Source: Ammoniphilus sp. YIM 78166 (GTDB lineage: Bacteria > Bacillota > Bacilli > Aneurinibacillales > RAOX-1). From it: a stretch of 64,000 nt of DNA. The stretch spans positions 682,001-746,000 of the forward strand of contig NZ_SDLR01000002.1 of NCBI RefSeq assembly GCF_004522215.1. Reading direction: 5' to 3'. Below, piece after piece: positions 36,478 to 47,673 of this stretch; positions within the stretch are counted from its first letter, which is position 1; each line of letters opens with the position of its first letter. A program made the translations under genes and the position numbers. Below the pieces are notes generated by a model. The model ran no database searches, was not told the DNA's origin, and saw nothing but the letters and a program-made list of their open reading frames with translations.

Positions 36478-37035
36478 ATGCCACAAAGTGTTATTCAAAA
36501 TGCAGAAGAGCGCATGACCAAAGCTCTTGCCGCCCTGCGTAAGGAACTAGCAACGCTACGTGCCGGAAGAGCGAATCCGTCTTTGTTGGATAAGGTGCAG
36601 GTAGACTATTACGGTTCTCCTACTCCGATCTCGCAAATGGCGAATGTTTCCGTTCCTGAAGCGCGTTTAATTACGATTCAGCCTTGGGATCGATCCCAGT
36701 TGGGGCCAATCGAAAAAGCGATTATGAAATCCGATTTAGGCTTAACACCAACCAACGATGGTACGACGATTCGTTTAATGATCCCGCCGTTAACGGAAGA
36801 AAGACGGGCGGAGCTGGTTAAGCTGGCGAAAAAAGAAGGCGAAGAAGCGAAGGTTGCCATTCGCAATGTGCGAAGAGATGCCAATGACGCCTTTAAGAAG
36901 CTTCAAAAAGAAGGTACGATCTCTGAAGATGACCTGAAGCGATACCAAGATAACATTCAGAAATCTACCGATAGCAATATTCAGCAAGTGGATAAGATTG
37001 TGCAGGAAAAAGAAAAAGAAATCATGGAAGTCTAG
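36478..37035 (+). CDS. frr: ribosome recycling factor
   Basis: Splits post-termination ribosomes together with EF-G. 185 residues from ATG 36478; AAAGGGG precedes it, and a TTG at 36472 is too near the RBS. Signature: [20 protein letters not shown], followed by [15 protein letters not shown] near the C-terminus. 6 nt after pyrH. Confidence 0.98.
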   Translation: MPQSVIQNAEERMTKALAALRKELATLRAGRANPSLLDKVQVDYYGSPTPISQMANVSVPEARLITIQPWDRSQLGPIEKAIMKSDLGLTPTNDGTTIRLMIPPLTEERRAELVKLAKKEGEEAKVAIRNVRRDANDAFKKLQKEGTISEDDLKRYQDNIQKSTDSNIQQVDKIVQEKEKEIMEV

Positions 37036-37047
37036 TGACATCATAAC

Positions 37048-37069
37048 GCCCCCATTCACGTGGGGGCTT
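37048..37069 (+). terminator. hairpin after frr
   Basis: GCCCCCA (37048-37054) pairs with TGGGGGC (37061-37067) around TTCACG; the tail TTGTGTAT is short in U. Probably a partial terminator between frr and uppS. Confidence 0.6.
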
Positions 37070-37100
37070 GTGTATATTGCCTATTTTTGGGGGAAGACTT

Positions 37101-37862
37101 ATGTTAAACAGAATTACCAAATGGATGCAAGGTAAAGAAGGGGAAGGTCTTTCGCTTGACCTTGACAATATTCCTCAGCATATCGCCATTATTATGGATG
37201 GTAACGGGAGATGGGCAAAGAAAAGAGGACTCCCTCGTGTGGCTGGACACCGAGCTGGGATGAAGACGGTCAAGGAAATCACACGTGCAGCTGACGATAT
37301 TGGGGTTAAAGCACTTACGCTCTATGCTTTCTCAACTGAAAACTGGAAGAGGCCTAAGGATGAAGTGGAGTACCTGATGAGACTTCCCCAGGAATATTTG
37401 CTTTCCGAATTGAACGAATTGATTGAACAAAATGTTCAGGTTCGCATGCTTGGTAATAAAGATCAACTCCCTGATTACACAATGAATGCTGTTTTTGAAG
37501 CGCAAGAAAAAACCAAGCAGAATACAGGACTTGTTCTTAACTTTGCCTTAAATTATGGCAGCAGGGATGAAATGCTTCATGCGATTCGTTGTATCGCTCA
37601 AGAAGTGAAAAACGACAACCTAGATATCCAAGACATCTCGGAACAAACCATGAACCAGTACTTGTTTACTGAAGGATTGCCTGATCCGGATCTTCTCATT
37701 CGAACAAGTGGGGAAGTGCGGTTGAGTAACTTCATGCTCTGGCAGTTAGCATATTCAGAACTGTGGTTTAGCGAAGTCTACTGGCCTGATTTTACTCGCG
37801 AAGAATTTTATCAAGCCATATTTGAATACCAGCACCGCAGTCGCAGGTATGGCGGGGTCTAG
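37101..37862 (+). CDS. uppS: isoprenyl transferase (undecaprenyl diphosphate synthase)
   Basis: Makes the C55 lipid carrier for peptidoglycan and wall polymers. 253 residues from ATG 37101 (MLNRITKWM); earlier frame from 37068 overlaps the frr hairpin. Catalytic Asp in IAIIMDGNGRWAKKRGLPR and the C-terminal RTSGEVRLSNFMLWQLAYSE are diagnostic of cis-prenyltransferases. The next gene, cdsA, is the standard neighbour. Confidence 0.97.
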   Translation: MLNRITKWMQGKEGEGLSLDLDNIPQHIAIIMDGNGRWAKKRGLPRVAGHRAGMKTVKEITRAADDIGVKALTLYAFSTENWKRPKDEVEYLMRLPQEYLLSELNELIEQNVQVRMLGNKDQLPDYTMNAVFEAQEKTKQNTGLVLNFALNYGSRDEMLHAIRCIAQEVKNDNLDIQDISEQTMNQYLFTEGLPDPDLLIRTSGEVRLSNFMLWQLAYSELWFSEVYWPDFTREEFYQAIFEYQHRSRRYGGV

Positions 37863-37878
37863 TTGGAGTGGATAAACG

Positions 37879-38652
37879 TTGAAGACAAGAATCATAACTG
37901 GAGCGATAGGAGGGGCTGTGTTTCTTTCCCTTCTGTTTTTAGGGGGAGTTAGTTACGGAGTCCTCCTTTTTTTAATCGCGTTGGTAGGATACTACGAGTG
38001 GTTAAAAATGAATGAGATCTCGATCTGGAGTCTTTCCTCCATGGCAGGATTGGCCTTTACCACCTATTATTTTTTGCCAAGTCAAATTACAGGTGGTTTG
38101 ACTGTTGAAGCTATTCTTCTACAGTTACTAGTCCTCCTGGCTATAGCAGTGTTAAGTAAGAATAAATCCTCCATTCACGAGGTTTCCTATATTTTTATGG
38201 GCTCAGTCTATTTAGGCGTTTCCTTGCATCTTATGTTAGAAACACGATTACTTGAGAATGGGCTTGTCTTAACTTTAGCGGTGTTGCTTGCCACATGGGC
38301 GACAGACACAGCGGCCTATTTCGTGGGAAAGGCGATTGGAAAGCGTAAGCTTTGGCCTGAAATAAGTCCAAATAAAACCGTAGAAGGGTCTTTAGGCGGC
38401 ATTATTGTGGCTATTTTCGTTTTAGTAGTGCTCTCTGTGTTTACAGAGCAACTCTCTACTACTTATGCTTTGGTTTTAGCCTTGGCTGTTTCTACGTTTG
38501 GTCAGTTAGGGGATTTGGTAGAATCTGCAGTGAAGCGAACGCTTGGGGTGAAAGATTCAGGACAAATCCTGCCTGGACACGGGGGAGCATTGGATCGCTT
38601 TGACAGCCTGTTGTTTGTATTTCCAGTCTTACACCTATTGTCTTTAATTTAG
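37879..38652 (+). CDS. cdsA: phosphatidate cytidylyltransferase
   Basis: Converts phosphatidate to CDP-diacylglycerol, the precursor of membrane phospholipids. 257 residues, highly hydrophobic with about eight membrane helices. The CdsA signature near the C-terminus is SAVKRTLGVKDSGQILPGHG followed by GALDRFDSLL. TTG start 37879 with GGAGTGG (37865-37871) 7 nt upstream. Confidence 0.96.
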   Translation: MKTRIITGAIGGAVFLSLLFLGGVSYGVLLFLIALVGYYEWLKMNEISIWSLSSMAGLAFTTYYFLPSQITGGLTVEAILLQLLVLLAIAVLSKNKSSIHEVSYIFMGSVYLGVSLHLMLETRLLENGLVLTLAVLLATWATDTAAYFVGKAIGKRKLWPEISPNKTVEGSLGGIIVAIFVLVVLSVFTEQLSTTYALVLALAVSTFGQLGDLVESAVKRTLGVKDSGQILPGHGGALDRFDSLLFVFPVLHLLSLI

Positions 38653-38673
38653 ACTGAGGAAAGGAGAGCCATT

Positions 38674-39813
38674 TTGAAATCCATATCTATACTTGGGTCG
38701 ACCGGTTCGATTGGAACCCAGACCTTAGAAGTTGTTGAAGAGCACCCGGAACGTTTTCATGTTGCAGCCTTAGCAGCGGGAACGAATTGGGAAGTATTAG
38801 TCAAGCAGGCGAATCGCTTTCGACCTCGTCTGGTTTCAGTTGCAACCAAGGAATTAGCAGATAAGGTACGTCAACATATACCTCTAGATATTAAAGTTAC
38901 ATATGGTGTAGATGGCGTAGCAGAAGTGGCTACGCATCCACAAGCCGATTTTGTCGTATCAGCGATGGTTGGTAGTGTCGGGTTGGCACCAACGCTTCTT
39001 GCTATAGAAGCAGGAAAGACGATTGGATTAGCTAATAAGGAAACCTTAGTTTCAGCAGGGCATATCGTGATGAAACTAGCGGCCGAGAAAAATGTACAGA
39101 TCTTGCCTATCGATAGTGAACACTCTGCTATTTATCAGTGCTTGCAAGGGGAAGATCGGAAAGCCATTAAGCGTATTATCTTGACTGCATCGGGAGGTTC
39201 TTTCCGTGACAAGTCAAGAGAAGAGTTGCATCAAGTCACCGTTGAACAAGCACTAAGCCACCCTAATTGGAAAATGGGGGCGAAAATCACCATTGATTCT
39301 GCTACAATGATGAATAAAGGCTTGGAAGTGATTGAAGCGCATTGGTTATTTTCTCTGCCCTTTTCTCAGATTGAGTGTGTTCTGCACCGAGAGAGTATTG
39401 TGCATTCTATGGTGGAATTTTCTGATCGGGCGATCATGGCCCAAGTTGGGACGCCTGACATGAAGATTCCAATTCAATATGCCATGACCCAACCGGAGCG
39501 CATTCCACTGCAAACACCTTCTCTTGATTTCAACCAGATTTTTTCTTTGAATTTCGCTCCAATTGATTGGAGCAGATATCCTGCATTGAAGCTAGCCTAT
39601 CAGTGCGGTGAGATGGGCGCGACAATGCCCACCGTGCTAAATGCAGCCAACGAAGTGATCGTCGATCGTTTCTTAAAGGGGCTTATTCCTTTTGCTGAGA
39701 TAGAGCCAAAGATTGAGAAAGTGTTGGAAAAGCATCAGATGATAGCCGAACCGCAGTTAGAGGCAATTTGGGAAGCCGATCATTGGGCACGAAGAGAAGC
39801 CAGCCTAGTTTAA
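38674..39813 (+). CDS. dxr: 1-deoxy-D-xylulose-5-phosphate reductoisomerase
   Basis: Second step of the MEP isoprenoid pathway, giving 2-C-methylerythritol-4-phosphate with NADPH. 379 residues. The N-terminal NADPH motif is [18 protein letters not shown]; metal/substrate residues lie in [12 protein letters not shown] and [11 protein letters not shown] start 38674 with AAGGAGAG 5 nt upstream. Placed with uppS and cdsA, supplying isoprenoid precursor for the UppS product. Confidence 0.97.
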   Translation: MKSISILGSTGSIGTQTLEVVEEHPERFHVAALAAGTNWEVLVKQANRFRPRLVSVATKELADKVRQHIPLDIKVTYGVDGVAEVATHPQADFVVSAMVGSVGLAPTLLAIEAGKTIGLANKETLVSAGHIVMKLAAEKNVQILPIDSEHSAIYQCLQGEDRKAIKRIILTASGGSFRDKSREELHQVTVEQALSHPNWKMGAKITIDSATMMNKGLEVIEAHWLFSLPFSQIECVLHRESIVHSMVEFSDRAIMAQVGTPDMKIPIQYAMTQPERIPLQTPSLDFNQIFSLNFAPIDWSRYPALKLAYQCGEMGATMPTVLNAANEVIVDRFLKGLIPFAEIEPKIEKVLEKHQMIAEPQLEAIWEADHWARREASLV

Positions 39814-39847
39814 AAAACTAGTAATTTAGCCGGAAAGGTGGGGTATT

Positions 39848-41095
39848 ATGTTTGAGGTATTATCCATCATTCTTGTGTTTGGTGCCTTGGTATTTTTCCA
39901 TGAATTAGGCCATTTAGTTTTTGCCAAGCGTGCAGGAATTCTATGTCGCGAATTTGCGCTTGGAATGGGACCCAAGCTGTTCTCATTTAAAAAAGGAGAA
40001 ACTACGTATACGCTGCGCCTCTTACCCATTGGCGGTTTTGTCCGAATGGCAGGGGAGGATCCCGAGGTCATTAAGATTAATCCTGGGCAGGAAGTGGGTA
40101 TCCTCGTCGAGAATAACCAAGTGGTTAAGATTATAGTGGACCCCTTAAGCGCATATCCACATGCTGAGATCATTTCTGTGGAAAGAGCTGACTTAGACCG
40201 TAAGTTGCAGATCGAGGCTTATGTTGACGGTGAGTTGAACAAGTGGTCTGTCCATCCACAGGCGCATCTCGTTCATCAAGGTCAAGAAATCCAAATTGCC
40301 CCATGGGACAGACAGTTTGGCAGTAAGACGATTGGTCAGCGTGCAGCAGCTATATTTGCTGGGCCTGCGGCTAATTTCATCTTAGCATTTATTCTTTTGA
40401 TGGTGATGGCCCTGTCCTACGGCACCCCTGTTAACCAACCCATCCTAGGAAAGATTAGTGAAGGCGGTCCTGCCGAACGAGCCCAGCTGCAGGAAGGCGA
40501 TCGCATCTTGCAAGTCGAGAACCAGGAAGTTCAAACGTGGGAGGATATCGTCAAAATCGTAAGCCAATCACCAGGCAAAGAGTTGATTTTTACTATTGAA
40601 CGCAACAAGGAGCAGTTTAGAGTACCATTGGTTACGGAATCCGTAGATGTAGAGGGCCAGACGGTTGGGAAAATTGGCGTTTATCCGCCGGTAAGCCGTG
40701 AAGTGGGTCAATCGGTTCAATATGCTGGTGAAACGACATGGCAGTTTTCTACGTTAATCTTTAAAGGCCTAGGCATGTTAGTGACAGGCAAGGTATCTAT
40801 GGATGAATTGTCAGGTCCTGTTGGGATATTCAACTATACCTATGAAGCAGCGGAAAGAGGAATAGCGATCCTCTTGAAGTGGTCTGCGATATTGAGCATC
40901 AATTTAGGGATCATCAACCTGCTGCCATTACCCGCGCTTGATGGGGGGCGTCTCGTATTCCTTGGGTTAGAAGGTTTACGCGGGAGGCCTGTTGATCCAC
41001 AAAAAGAAGGAATGGTTCACTTTCTAGGCTTTGCGTTTTTGATGCTGCTGATATTAGTTATTACATGGAACGATATACAACGCTTTTTCTTTTAA
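39848..41095 (+). CDS. rseP: intramembrane zinc metalloprotease RseP (RasP)
   Basis: Site-2 protease that cleaves anti-sigma factors and signal-peptide remnants in the membrane. 415 residues. Zinc motif HELGH is at about residues 18-22, inside the first membrane helix. A PDZ domain (about 195-265) includes GGPAERAQLQEGDRILQVEN. The third zinc ligand lies in NLLPLPALDGGRLVFLG, and the last membrane helix ends the protein. AAAGGTGGGG precedes ATG 39848. Confidence 0.97.
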   Translation: MFEVLSIILVFGALVFFHELGHLVFAKRAGILCREFALGMGPKLFSFKKGETTYTLRLLPIGGFVRMAGEDPEVIKINPGQEVGILVENNQVVKIIVDPLSAYPHAEIISVERADLDRKLQIEAYVDGELNKWSVHPQAHLVHQGQEIQIAPWDRQFGSKTIGQRAAAIFAGPAANFILAFILLMVMALSYGTPVNQPILGKISEGGPAERAQLQEGDRILQVENQEVQTWEDIVKIVSQSPGKELIFTIERNKEQFRVPLVTESVDVEGQTVGKIGVYPPVSREVGQSVQYAGETTWQFSTLIFKGLGMLVTGKVSMDELSGPVGIFNYTYEAAERGIAILLKWSAILSINLGIINLLPLPALDGGRLVFLGLEGLRGRPVDPQKEGMVHFLGFAFLMLLILVITWNDIQRFFF

Positions 41096-41133
41096 ATTAG
41101 AAGCTGTGCATGTGTTTAAGGAGGATGAAGGAT

Positions 41134-42843
41134 TTGCGTCAATCTAGCTTGTTTTTACCGACGCTCCGTGAAGTGCCATCAGAAGCGGAGATCGCGAGCC
41201 ATCAATTAATGCTGCGTGCTGGATTTATCCGGCAATTGGTATCAGGGGTTTATTCCTATCTACCCCTTGGTTACCGAGTTTTACGTAAAGTTACACAAAT
41301 TGTCCGGGAAGAAATGGACCGATCAGGTGCACAAGAGATTTCCATGCCTGCCATTCAGCCAGCGGAGTTATGGCAAGAAACGGGTCGATGGGAAGCTTAT
41401 GGACCGGAATTAATGAGGCTTAAGGATCGCCATGACCGCAGCTTTGTACTGGGTCCTACTCATGAAGAAGTCGTGACAAGCATCGCCCGTGACGGGATTA
41501 ACTCTTATAAGAAGCTTCCTGTTAATCTTTACCAAATTCAAACAAAATATCGCGATGAAGTAAGGCCGAGGTTCGGCGTTATCCGCTCGAGAGAGTTTAT
41601 CATGAAGGATGCCTACTCCTTTGATACAACAAGAGAAGGATTAGACCGAAGCTATCAGGCGATGTATGATGCTTATACCCGAATCTTTACCCGTTGTGGA
41701 ATGGATTTTCGAGCAGTAGATGCAGATGCTGGGGCCATCGGCGGAAAAGGAACTCATGAATTCATGGCACTTTCTGACATTGGTGAGGATACAATTGCTT
41801 ATTGTTCATCCTGCAACTATGCCGCGAACCTAGAGAAAGCCGAAGTCGTCTATCAAGGGCAACCTAGTGAGGAAGCGGCTGCAGAAACGGAACGCATACA
41901 TACTCCAGGGGTTAAGACCATTCAACAGTTAGCCGAGTTCTTGGCGGTCCCAGCTGAAAACACGGTTAAGTCCTTGTTGTTTAAACTAGATCAGCAATAT
42001 GTTCTAGCTTTGATTCGAGGGGATCACGAACTAAATGATGTGAAACTGAAAAATATGTTCGATGCGAATGTGATTTCCATGGCTTCTGAGCAAGAGGTAA
42101 AAGATATCCTGGGCTCTCCTGTCGGATTCGTAGGACCAATAGGATTAGAAGGCAAGAAAGTAACGGTTGTTGCCGATCATGCCGTGAAGGATATGGTTAA
42201 TGCGGTTACGGGTGCCGGTGAAGTGGATTATCACTTGAAGAATGTGACCCCAGGAAAAGATTTTTCTGTTCAGCAATATGGAGATTTAAGAAACATCAAA
42301 GAGGGCGATCCATGTCCACAGTGCGGCGAAGAAATTCGTTTTGCACGCGGAATTGAAGTCGGACACGTCTTTAAGCTGGGTACTCGATATAGTGAGAAAA
42401 TGAAGGCCACCTTCCTTGATGAACAAGGAAAAGAAAAGCCGATGATTATGGGATGCTACGGGATCGGAATTTCAAGAACGGTTGCAGCGGTGGTGGAACA
42501 AAACCATGATGAAAATGGGATTATCTGGCCTAGGTCCATTGCTCCCTTTGAGATTCATCTCATTGCCGTCAATGTGAAGAATGAAGACCAGCTTAAATTA
42601 GCTGAATCACTCTATGAAACGTTGCTAGCAGCTGGCTATGAAGTTCTTTATGATGACCGCCCCGAGCGCGCTGGGGTGAAGTTTAAGGATGCTGATTTAG
42701 TAGGTTTACCGCTTCGCATCACAGTGGGGGCAAAAGCCGCTGAAGGCGTGGTGGAGTGTAAAGTTCGAAAAACGGGCGAATCCGAAGAACTATCGACTGA
42801 CCAGTTGTTGGACTATTTGAAAGCAACACTTTCTAAGCTATAA
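41134..42843 (+). CDS. proS: prolyl-tRNA synthetase (bacterial type)
   Basis: Charges tRNA-Pro. 569 residues from TTG 41134 ([15 protein letters not shown]), 9 nt after AAGGAGG (41118-41124); ATG 41110 and 41125 overlap or touch the RBS. Class II motif 2 region [21 protein letters not shown] and motif 3 [17 protein letters not shown] are clear. A YbaK-like editing insertion (about residues 225-390) is present between motifs 2 and 3, and the anticodon-binding domain is C-terminal. A strong terminator follows. Confidence 0.97.
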   Translation: MRQSSLFLPTLREVPSEAEIASHQLMLRAGFIRQLVSGVYSYLPLGYRVLRKVTQIVREEMDRSGAQEISMPAIQPAELWQETGRWEAYGPELMRLKDRHDRSFVLGPTHEEVVTSIARDGINSYKKLPVNLYQIQTKYRDEVRPRFGVIRSREFIMKDAYSFDTTREGLDRSYQAMYDAYTRIFTRCGMDFRAVDADAGAIGGKGTHEFMALSDIGEDTIAYCSSCNYAANLEKAEVVYQGQPSEEAAAETERIHTPGVKTIQQLAEFLAVPAENTVKSLLFKLDQQYVLALIRGDHELNDVKLKNMFDANVISMASEQEVKDILGSPVGFVGPIGLEGKKVTVVADHAVKDMVNAVTGAGEVDYHLKNVTPGKDFSVQQYGDLRNIKEGDPCPQCGEEIRFARGIEVGHVFKLGTRYSEKMKATFLDEQGKEKPMIMGCYGIGISRTVAAVVEQNHDENGIIWPRSIAPFEIHLIAVNVKNEDQLKLAESLYETLLAAGYEVLYDDRPERAGVKFKDADLVGLPLRITVGAKAAEGVVECKVRKTGESEELSTDQLLDYLKATLSKL

Positions 42844-42855
42844 TAACTAAGAGGT

Positions 42856-42887
42856 GGGTTCCGGTTGACTCGGAACTCTTTCTTTTT
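42856..42887 (+). terminator. intrinsic terminator after proS
   Basis: GGGTTCCG (42856-42863) pairs with CGGAACTC (42871-42878), one G-U, loop GTTGACT, then TTTCTTTTT. Separates the uppS-proS genes from polC. Confidence 0.85.
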
Positions 42888-42926
42888 GTACTGAAGGAGA
42901 AACCGTAAAAACAAGAGGTGTTGGGG

Positions 42927-45900
42927 ATGCAGCAATGGCTGGAACAGAAGGAGCGATTTCAAGTTCTATTGCAACAGGCTGACATACCTGAAGAGTATCG
43001 TAGCCGATATTTTCAAGAGGGAAGAATTCATAGATTAGATTTAAGTAGGCAAAACAAACAGTGGACGTTTCATATTGAGCTGGAACACGCGTTGCCATGT
43101 TTGGTATTTCGTGCCTTTCATCAGCGAATTCAAGAGACGTTTTCTCACTTGGCATTAGTGGATTGCTATATTACCTATACCCAACCTATCGATTGGGCAG
43201 TGTTTATCCCTGATTATTGGGGTTACATCATAGATCAAATAACTGGTCAAATATCCTCTTTTGCTTCTTCTATGAAAGAGACACAGCCGGCAATGATCGG
43301 AAATAAATTAGTCTTACCTGTGACGAATGAGATCTCGATGTCGATGATGAAGAAAAAAGAAGTAGACCGCATTCTCTCGGGATCTATTAACAAGCTGACT
43401 GGGATGACGGTTCAGATTGAATTTAAGGTGGAAGAATCAGAGGAAGCCTATCAGGCATTTCTGGAAGAAAGAATGATAGAAGATCGCTCTCGAGCGTTAG
43501 AGGCTTTAATTGAAACAGAAAAAGAGAAAGAAAAAGGGGATGCGCCTGCCTTGGCTGAAGCGAAGGTGGAGTTCCTCATTGGATACAAGATTCAAGATGA
43601 TCCCAGCCCAATTCAACAAATTGTGGAAGAGGAGAAACGAATCACGGTACAAGGACAGGTATTTGCAACCGAGATTCGGGAGTTAAAGAGCGGACGGTCC
43701 TTGCTGACGTTCCGTATCACGGATTATACGGATTCGATTAGTGTGAAGATCTTCTCAAGAGACAAAGAAGATCTCGTGATGATGAACGCGGTTAAGGAAG
43801 GGATGTGGGTGAAGGTTCGCGGACGCGTAACCTTTGATCAATTTGCTCGTGAGTTGGCTATGGAAGCGAACGATGTCAATGAGATCAAGCCGAAACGCAG
43901 GGAAGATACGGCGCCCGAAAAACGAATCGAGCTGCACCTTCATACACCCATGAGTACGATGGATGCTATTACACCCGTGAAAAAATTAGTAGGACAAGCC
44001 GCTAAATGGGGGCATAAGGCCATCGCCATAACGGACCATGCTGGGGTTCAAAGCTTTCCAGAAGCTTATAGTGCTGCCCAAAAAGCTGGAATCAAAGTGA
44101 TCTACGGGGTAGAAGCCAATATTGTAAATGATGGCGCGCCGATTGCTTACAATCCTACGGATTTGCCGTTGAAAGAGGGCACCTATGTGATCTTCGACGT
44201 AGAAACCACCGGTTTATCCGTTGTTTATAATACGATCATTGAGCTTGCTGCTGTAAAACTCAGAAATGGTGAAGTGATCGATCGTTTTGAACGTTTTGCC
44301 AATCCTCATGAACGATTAACGAATACGATTATTGAATTGACTGGCATCACCGACGATATGCTCGTTGGAGCGCCGGAAGTAGAGGACGTCTTAGCTGATT
44401 TTCGCGAGTTTGTTGGGGATGCTGTTCTCGTGGCGCATAATGCCCGCTTTGATATGGGGTTCATTAACACGGGCTACCGAAAATACAATCAGCCGGAGCT
44501 TACGAATCCGGTGATCGATACGTTAGAGCTGGCGCGTTTTGTGTTGCCTGAACTAAAAAACCATCGCCTCAATACTATCAGTAATTATTTAGGAGTAGAA
44601 TTAGTCAGCCATCACCGTGCCGTATACGATGCGGAAGCAACGGGTCATGTGTTGTGGAAGTTAATTTTACGAGTAGAAGAGCGGGGCATGACGAACCTTG
44701 CCCAAATGAATGATTACATGGGAAGCAACGGGGATTGGATGCGTCAGCGTCCTTCTCATGGCATTATTTTGGTTAAAAACCAAGTAGGGTTAAGAAATTT
44801 ATATATCCTGGTTTCGAAGGCTCATACGGAATATTTTCACCGCGTGCCGCGAATTCCGAGAAGCGAACTCGTCAAACATCGGGAAGGACTTCTGATTGGT
44901 TCCGGTTGTGAACGCGGGGAACTGTTTGAAACGGTGATGCAGAAGTCAATTGAAGAAGCCGAAGAAGTGGCCAAATTCTATGACTACCTAGAAATACAGC
45001 CTACTTACTATAACCTGCACTTAATTGAGAAAGAATTGGTTAAAGATGAAAAGGCGCTGGAAGAGATTAACCGAAAAATTCTTGAGCTAGGACGCAAGCT
45101 TGGAAAACCGGTGGTAGCGACCGGGAATGTCCACTATCTAGACCCGCATGAGAAAATTTACCGTCAAATCCTCGTTCGAAGCCTAGGCGGAGCAAGTATG
45201 CTAAAGCCAGATAAACTTCCAGACGCCCATTTTCCAACCACGGATGAATTTTTGGAGCACTTCCGCTATCTAGGGGAAGACAATGCACTAGATGTGGTGG
45301 TTAGAGGGCCTCATCAGGTGAATGAGTGGATCGAAGAGGTTAAGCCGATTCCAGACAAGCTGTATACCCCCGTGATCGAAGGAGCGAATGAAGATACGGA
45401 AAAAATGAGTTATGAGCGCGCTCGAAGCATCTACGGTGAGGCCTTGCCTGAGCTGGTGGAAAAACGTATTAAAAAAGAGCTCGACAGTATTATAGGGCAT
45501 GGGTTTGCGGTGATCTACTTGATTTCTCATAAGCTCGTAAAAAAATCACTCGATGATGGTTATCTAGTAGGTTCGCGTGGCTCCGTAGGATCTTCCTTTG
45601 TGGCTACCATGATGGAAATTACAGAAGTTAATCCGCTGCCTCCTCACTATGTTTGTCCGGCGTGCAAGCACTCGGAATTCATAGAGGATGGATCGGTTGC
45701 CTGCGGCTACGACTTGCCTGATAAGGATTGTCCGCAGTGCGGCAGCAAATATAATAAGGACGGCCATGATATTCCGTTTGAAACGTTCTTGGGCTTTAAA
45801 GGAGACAAGGTACCGGATATTGACTTGAACTTTTCCGGGGAGTATCAACCCCGCGCTCATAATTATACGAAAGTTCTTTTCGGTGAGGATTATGTATATC

Positions 45901-47234
45901 GCGCGGGTACGATCGGTACGGTTGCCGACAAAACAGCCTACGGATTCGTAAAGAAGTATGAAGAAGAAAAAGGGCTTCAATTAAAAAATACGGAAATTCT
46001 TCGTTTGGCATCCGGCTGTACCGGAGTTAAGCGAACGACAGGTCAGCATCCCGGCGGAATTATCGTGGTGCCCGACTATACCGATATCTATGATTTTTGT
46101 CCGATTCAATTCCCTGCCGATGATCGGGAGTCGGAATGGAAAACGACGCACTTTGACTTCCACTCGATCCATGATAATCTGCTGAAGCTCGATATTCTCG
46201 GGCACGATGATCCGACCGCGATTCGTATGCTTCAGGATTTAACTGGACTGGATCCCAAAACAATCCCGACGGATGACAAGTTGGTCATGGGGATTTTCAG
46301 CAGTCCGGAACCACTGGGGGTAACTCCTGAGCAAATCCGAACCAATACCGGGACGCTTGGAATCCCGGAGTTTGGGACTAAGTTTGTTCGCCAGATGTTA
46401 GAAGATACGAAGCCTTCTACCTTTGCGGAGCTAGTACAGATCTCGGGACTATCTCATGGTACCGATGTTTGGCTTAATAATGCCCAAGAATTGATTCGCA
46501 AAGGAACATGTACGCTTAAAGACGTTATCGGTTGTCGCGATGATATCATGGTGTATTTGATGTATAAAGGATTAGAGCCGAGCTTAGCCTTTAAGATCAT
46601 GGAAAGTGTCCGTAAAGGAAAGGGTCTTACGCCAGAGATGGAAGAAGAAATGAAGAATAATAAAGTACCGGATTGGTATATTTGGTCATGTAAACAGATC
46701 AAGTACATGTTCCCGAAGGCGCACGCCACAGCTTATGTATTAATGGCTGTGCGAATCGCCTACTTTAAAGTTCATTATCCCATCCATTATTACGCAACGT
46801 ACTTTACGGTTCGTGCCGATGACTTCGATATTCCGACGATGGTCAAGGGAAGTGCGGCCATCCGACCAAAAATCGAAGAAATCGAAAGAAAAGGAAACGA
46901 TGCTTCGCCGAAAGAGAAAAACCTGCTCACCGTATTAGAGATTGCGCTTGAGATGTGCGAGCGCGGATTCCACTTCAAGAACCTAGATCTCTACCGTTCC
47001 CATGCGACGCAATTTCTTGTGGAAGAAGATGGACTCCTTCCTCCTTTCAATTCCCTGCCAGGAGTTGGAACGAACGCGGCAATCAGTATTGCCGCTTCTC
47101 GAGAAAATGGAGAGTTTCTTTCTATTGAGGACTTGCAGCAGCGGTCTAAGGTTTCGAAGACGGTGATTGAGTACTTGCAGGAGCAGGGCTGCTTGAAGGG
47201 ATTGCCGGAAACGAATCAGTTGTCCTTGTTTTAG
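42927..47234 (+). CDS. polC: DNA polymerase III alpha subunit, PolC type
   Basis: Replicative polymerase of low-GC Gram-positives, with built-in proofreading. 1435 residues from ATG 42927, 6 nt after AAGAGGTG; GTG 42918 overlaps the RBS. Order: N-terminal domain, OB fold ([20 protein letters not shown]), PHP part 1 ([12 protein letters not shown]), DEDDh exonuclease ([11 protein letters not shown] to [10 protein letters not shown]), PHP part 2, zinc site ([17 protein letters not shown]), palm with [12 protein letters not shown], and the C-terminal helix-hairpin-helix region. It ends ETNQLSLF, a beta-clamp-binding-type tail (QLSLF). Confidence 0.98.
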   Translation: MQQWLEQKERFQVLLQQADIPEEYRSRYFQEGRIHRLDLSRQNKQWTFHIELEHALPCLVFRAFHQRIQETFSHLALVDCYITYTQPIDWAVFIPDYWGYIIDQITGQISSFASSMKETQPAMIGNKLVLPVTNEISMSMMKKKEVDRILSGSINKLTGMTVQIEFKVEESEEAYQAFLEERMIEDRSRALEALIETEKEKEKGDAPALAEAKVEFLIGYKIQDDPSPIQQIVEEEKRITVQGQVFATEIRELKSGRSLLTFRITDYTDSISVKIFSRDKEDLVMMNAVKEGMWVKVRGRVTFDQFARELAMEANDVNEIKPKRREDTAPEKRIELHLHTPMSTMDAITPVKKLVGQAAKWGHKAIAITDHAGVQSFPEAYSAAQKAGIKVIYGVEANIVNDGAPIAYNPTDLPLKEGTYVIFDVETTGLSVVYNTIIELAAVKLRNGEVIDRFERFANPHERLTNTIIELTGITDDMLVGAPEVEDVLADFREFVGDAVLVAHNARFDMGFINTGYRKYNQPELTNPVIDTLELARFVLPELKNHRLNTISNYLGVELVSHHRAVYDAEATGHVLWKLILRVEERGMTNLAQMNDYMGSNGDWMRQRPSHGIILVKNQVGLRNLYILVSKAHTEYFHRVPRIPRSELVKHREGLLIGSGCERGELFETVMQKSIEEAEEVAKFYDYLEIQPTYYNLHLIEKELVKDEKALEEINRKILELGRKLGKPVVATGNVHYLDPHEKIYRQILVRSLGGASMLKPDKLPDAHFPTTDEFLEHFRYLGEDNALDVVVRGPHQVNEWIEEVKPIPDKLYTPVIEGANEDTEKMSYERARSIYGEALPELVEKRIKKELDSIIGHGFAVIYLISHKLVKKSLDDGYLVGSRGSVGSSFVATMMEITEVNPLPPHYVCPACKHSEFIEDGSVACGYDLPDKDCPQCGSKYNKDGHDIPFETFLGFKGDKVPDIDLNFSGEYQPRAHNYTKVLFGEDYVYRAGTIGTVADKTAYGFVKKYEEEKGLQLKNTEILRLASGCTGVKRTTGQHPGGIIVVPDYTDIYDFCPIQFPADDRESEWKTTHFDFHSIHDNLLKLDILGHDDPTAIRMLQDLTGLDPKTIPTDDKLVMGIFSSPEPLGVTPEQIRTNTGTLGIPEFGTKFVRQMLEDTKPSTFAELVQISGLSHGTDVWLNNAQELIRKGTCTLKDVIGCRDDIMVYLMYKGLEPSLAFKIMESVRKGKGLTPEMEEEMKNNKVPDWYIWSCKQIKYMFPKAHATAYVLMAVRIAYFKVHYPIHYYATYFTVRADDFDIPTMVKGSAAIRPKIEEIERKGNDASPKEKNLLTVLEIALEMCERGFHFKNLDLYRSHATQFLVEEDGLLPPFNSLPGVGTNAAISIAASRENGEFLSIEDLQQRSKVSKTVIEYLQEQGCLKGLPETNQLSLF

Positions 47235-47311
47235 GGGATGGGTAGGATGAAGGAAGTAATAGATGGAAAATCGCCACTTATTTAGAAAAAATGCTTAAAC
47301 AGAGATACGAA

Positions 47312-47446
47312 TAAGTGGAGAAAGTTTACTTATTGATCTGGGAATGGATTGACTACGTGACGTGAACGTATTTTAGATGGAAAAAGTCCTACTAGAGGAA
47401 ACTGTTTATGATTATCTTAAGCAAATAGTTAACCTTTTTCCACTTA
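47312..47446. repeat. 23-bp imperfect inverted repeats, 135-bp span
   Basis: 47312-47334 (begins TAAGTGGAGAAAG) matches the reverse complement of 47424-47446 (begins TAAGTGGAAAAAG) at 19 of 23 positions by hand alignment. The 89 bp between them code for nothing recognised. It could be a MITE-like remnant or simply a hairpin-forming spacer; no target-site duplication is evident. Confidence 0.4.
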
Positions 47447-47507
47447 CATCTATTTGTTCCAGACACCAACTCAGCTTCGATGATCGCCAGCTTCTTAAGA
47501 GCTGTTA

Positions 47508-47536
47508 TTGCCTGGACTGTAGGATTATGGTATAAT
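47508..47536 (+). promoter_or_regulatory. sigma-A promoter of the rimP-nusA-infB operon
   Basis: TTGCCT (47508-47513), a 17-nt spacer and a perfect TATAAT (47531-47536). Start near 47543 gives a leader of about 130 nt with two hairpins. Confidence 0.75.
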
Positions 47537-47569
47537 CTTTTTGGAAATACTGAAGATACTGGATGAGTG

Positions 47570-47597
47570 AGAGTGGGGAAACCCACTCTTTCGTTTT
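47570..47597 (+). terminator. terminator-like hairpin in the rimP leader
   Basis: AGAGTGGG (47570-47577) pairs perfectly with CCCACTCT (47582-47589) around a GAAA tetraloop, followed by TTCGTTTT. It begins only about 27 nt after the predicted start site, so it may act as an attenuator. Confidence 0.55.
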
Positions 47598-47600
47598 ACC

Positions 47601-47633
47601 GTCGAGAAAGTTGGTGAGCCAACATTTCTTGAC
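47601..47633 (+). other. second long hairpin in the rimP leader
   Basis: GTCGAGAAA (47601-47609) pairs with TTTCTTGAC (47625-47633) with one G-U. It stacks on GTTGG (47610-47614) with CCAAC (47619-47623) around TGAG, leaving one bulged A. No U-tract follows, so this is not a terminator; it may be a processing or regulatory structure. Confidence 0.5.
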
Positions 47634-47673
47634 CGTCCCCAATTTTCACTGCTAATTTGAAGGAGGCATTTCG

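Larger units (their letters stand above)
47235..47673 (+). other. 439-bp gap between polC and rimP
   Basis: No gene is recognised. The polC side has an inverted repeat CCACTTATT (47274-47282)/AATAAGTGG (47310-47318) and a short palindrome TACGT-N7-ACGTA (47354-47370). A longer imperfect inverted repeat (47312-47334 against 47424-47446) encloses about 90 bp. The rimP side holds the promoter and leader hairpins listed separately. No obvious U-tailed terminator for polC is visible. Confidence 0.7.

Noticed and set aside
47392..47586. Minus-strand 64-codon ORF (shadow or gene remnant) in the polC-rimP gap
   Set aside because: It runs across the rimP promoter, has no RBS and shows no recognisable family.
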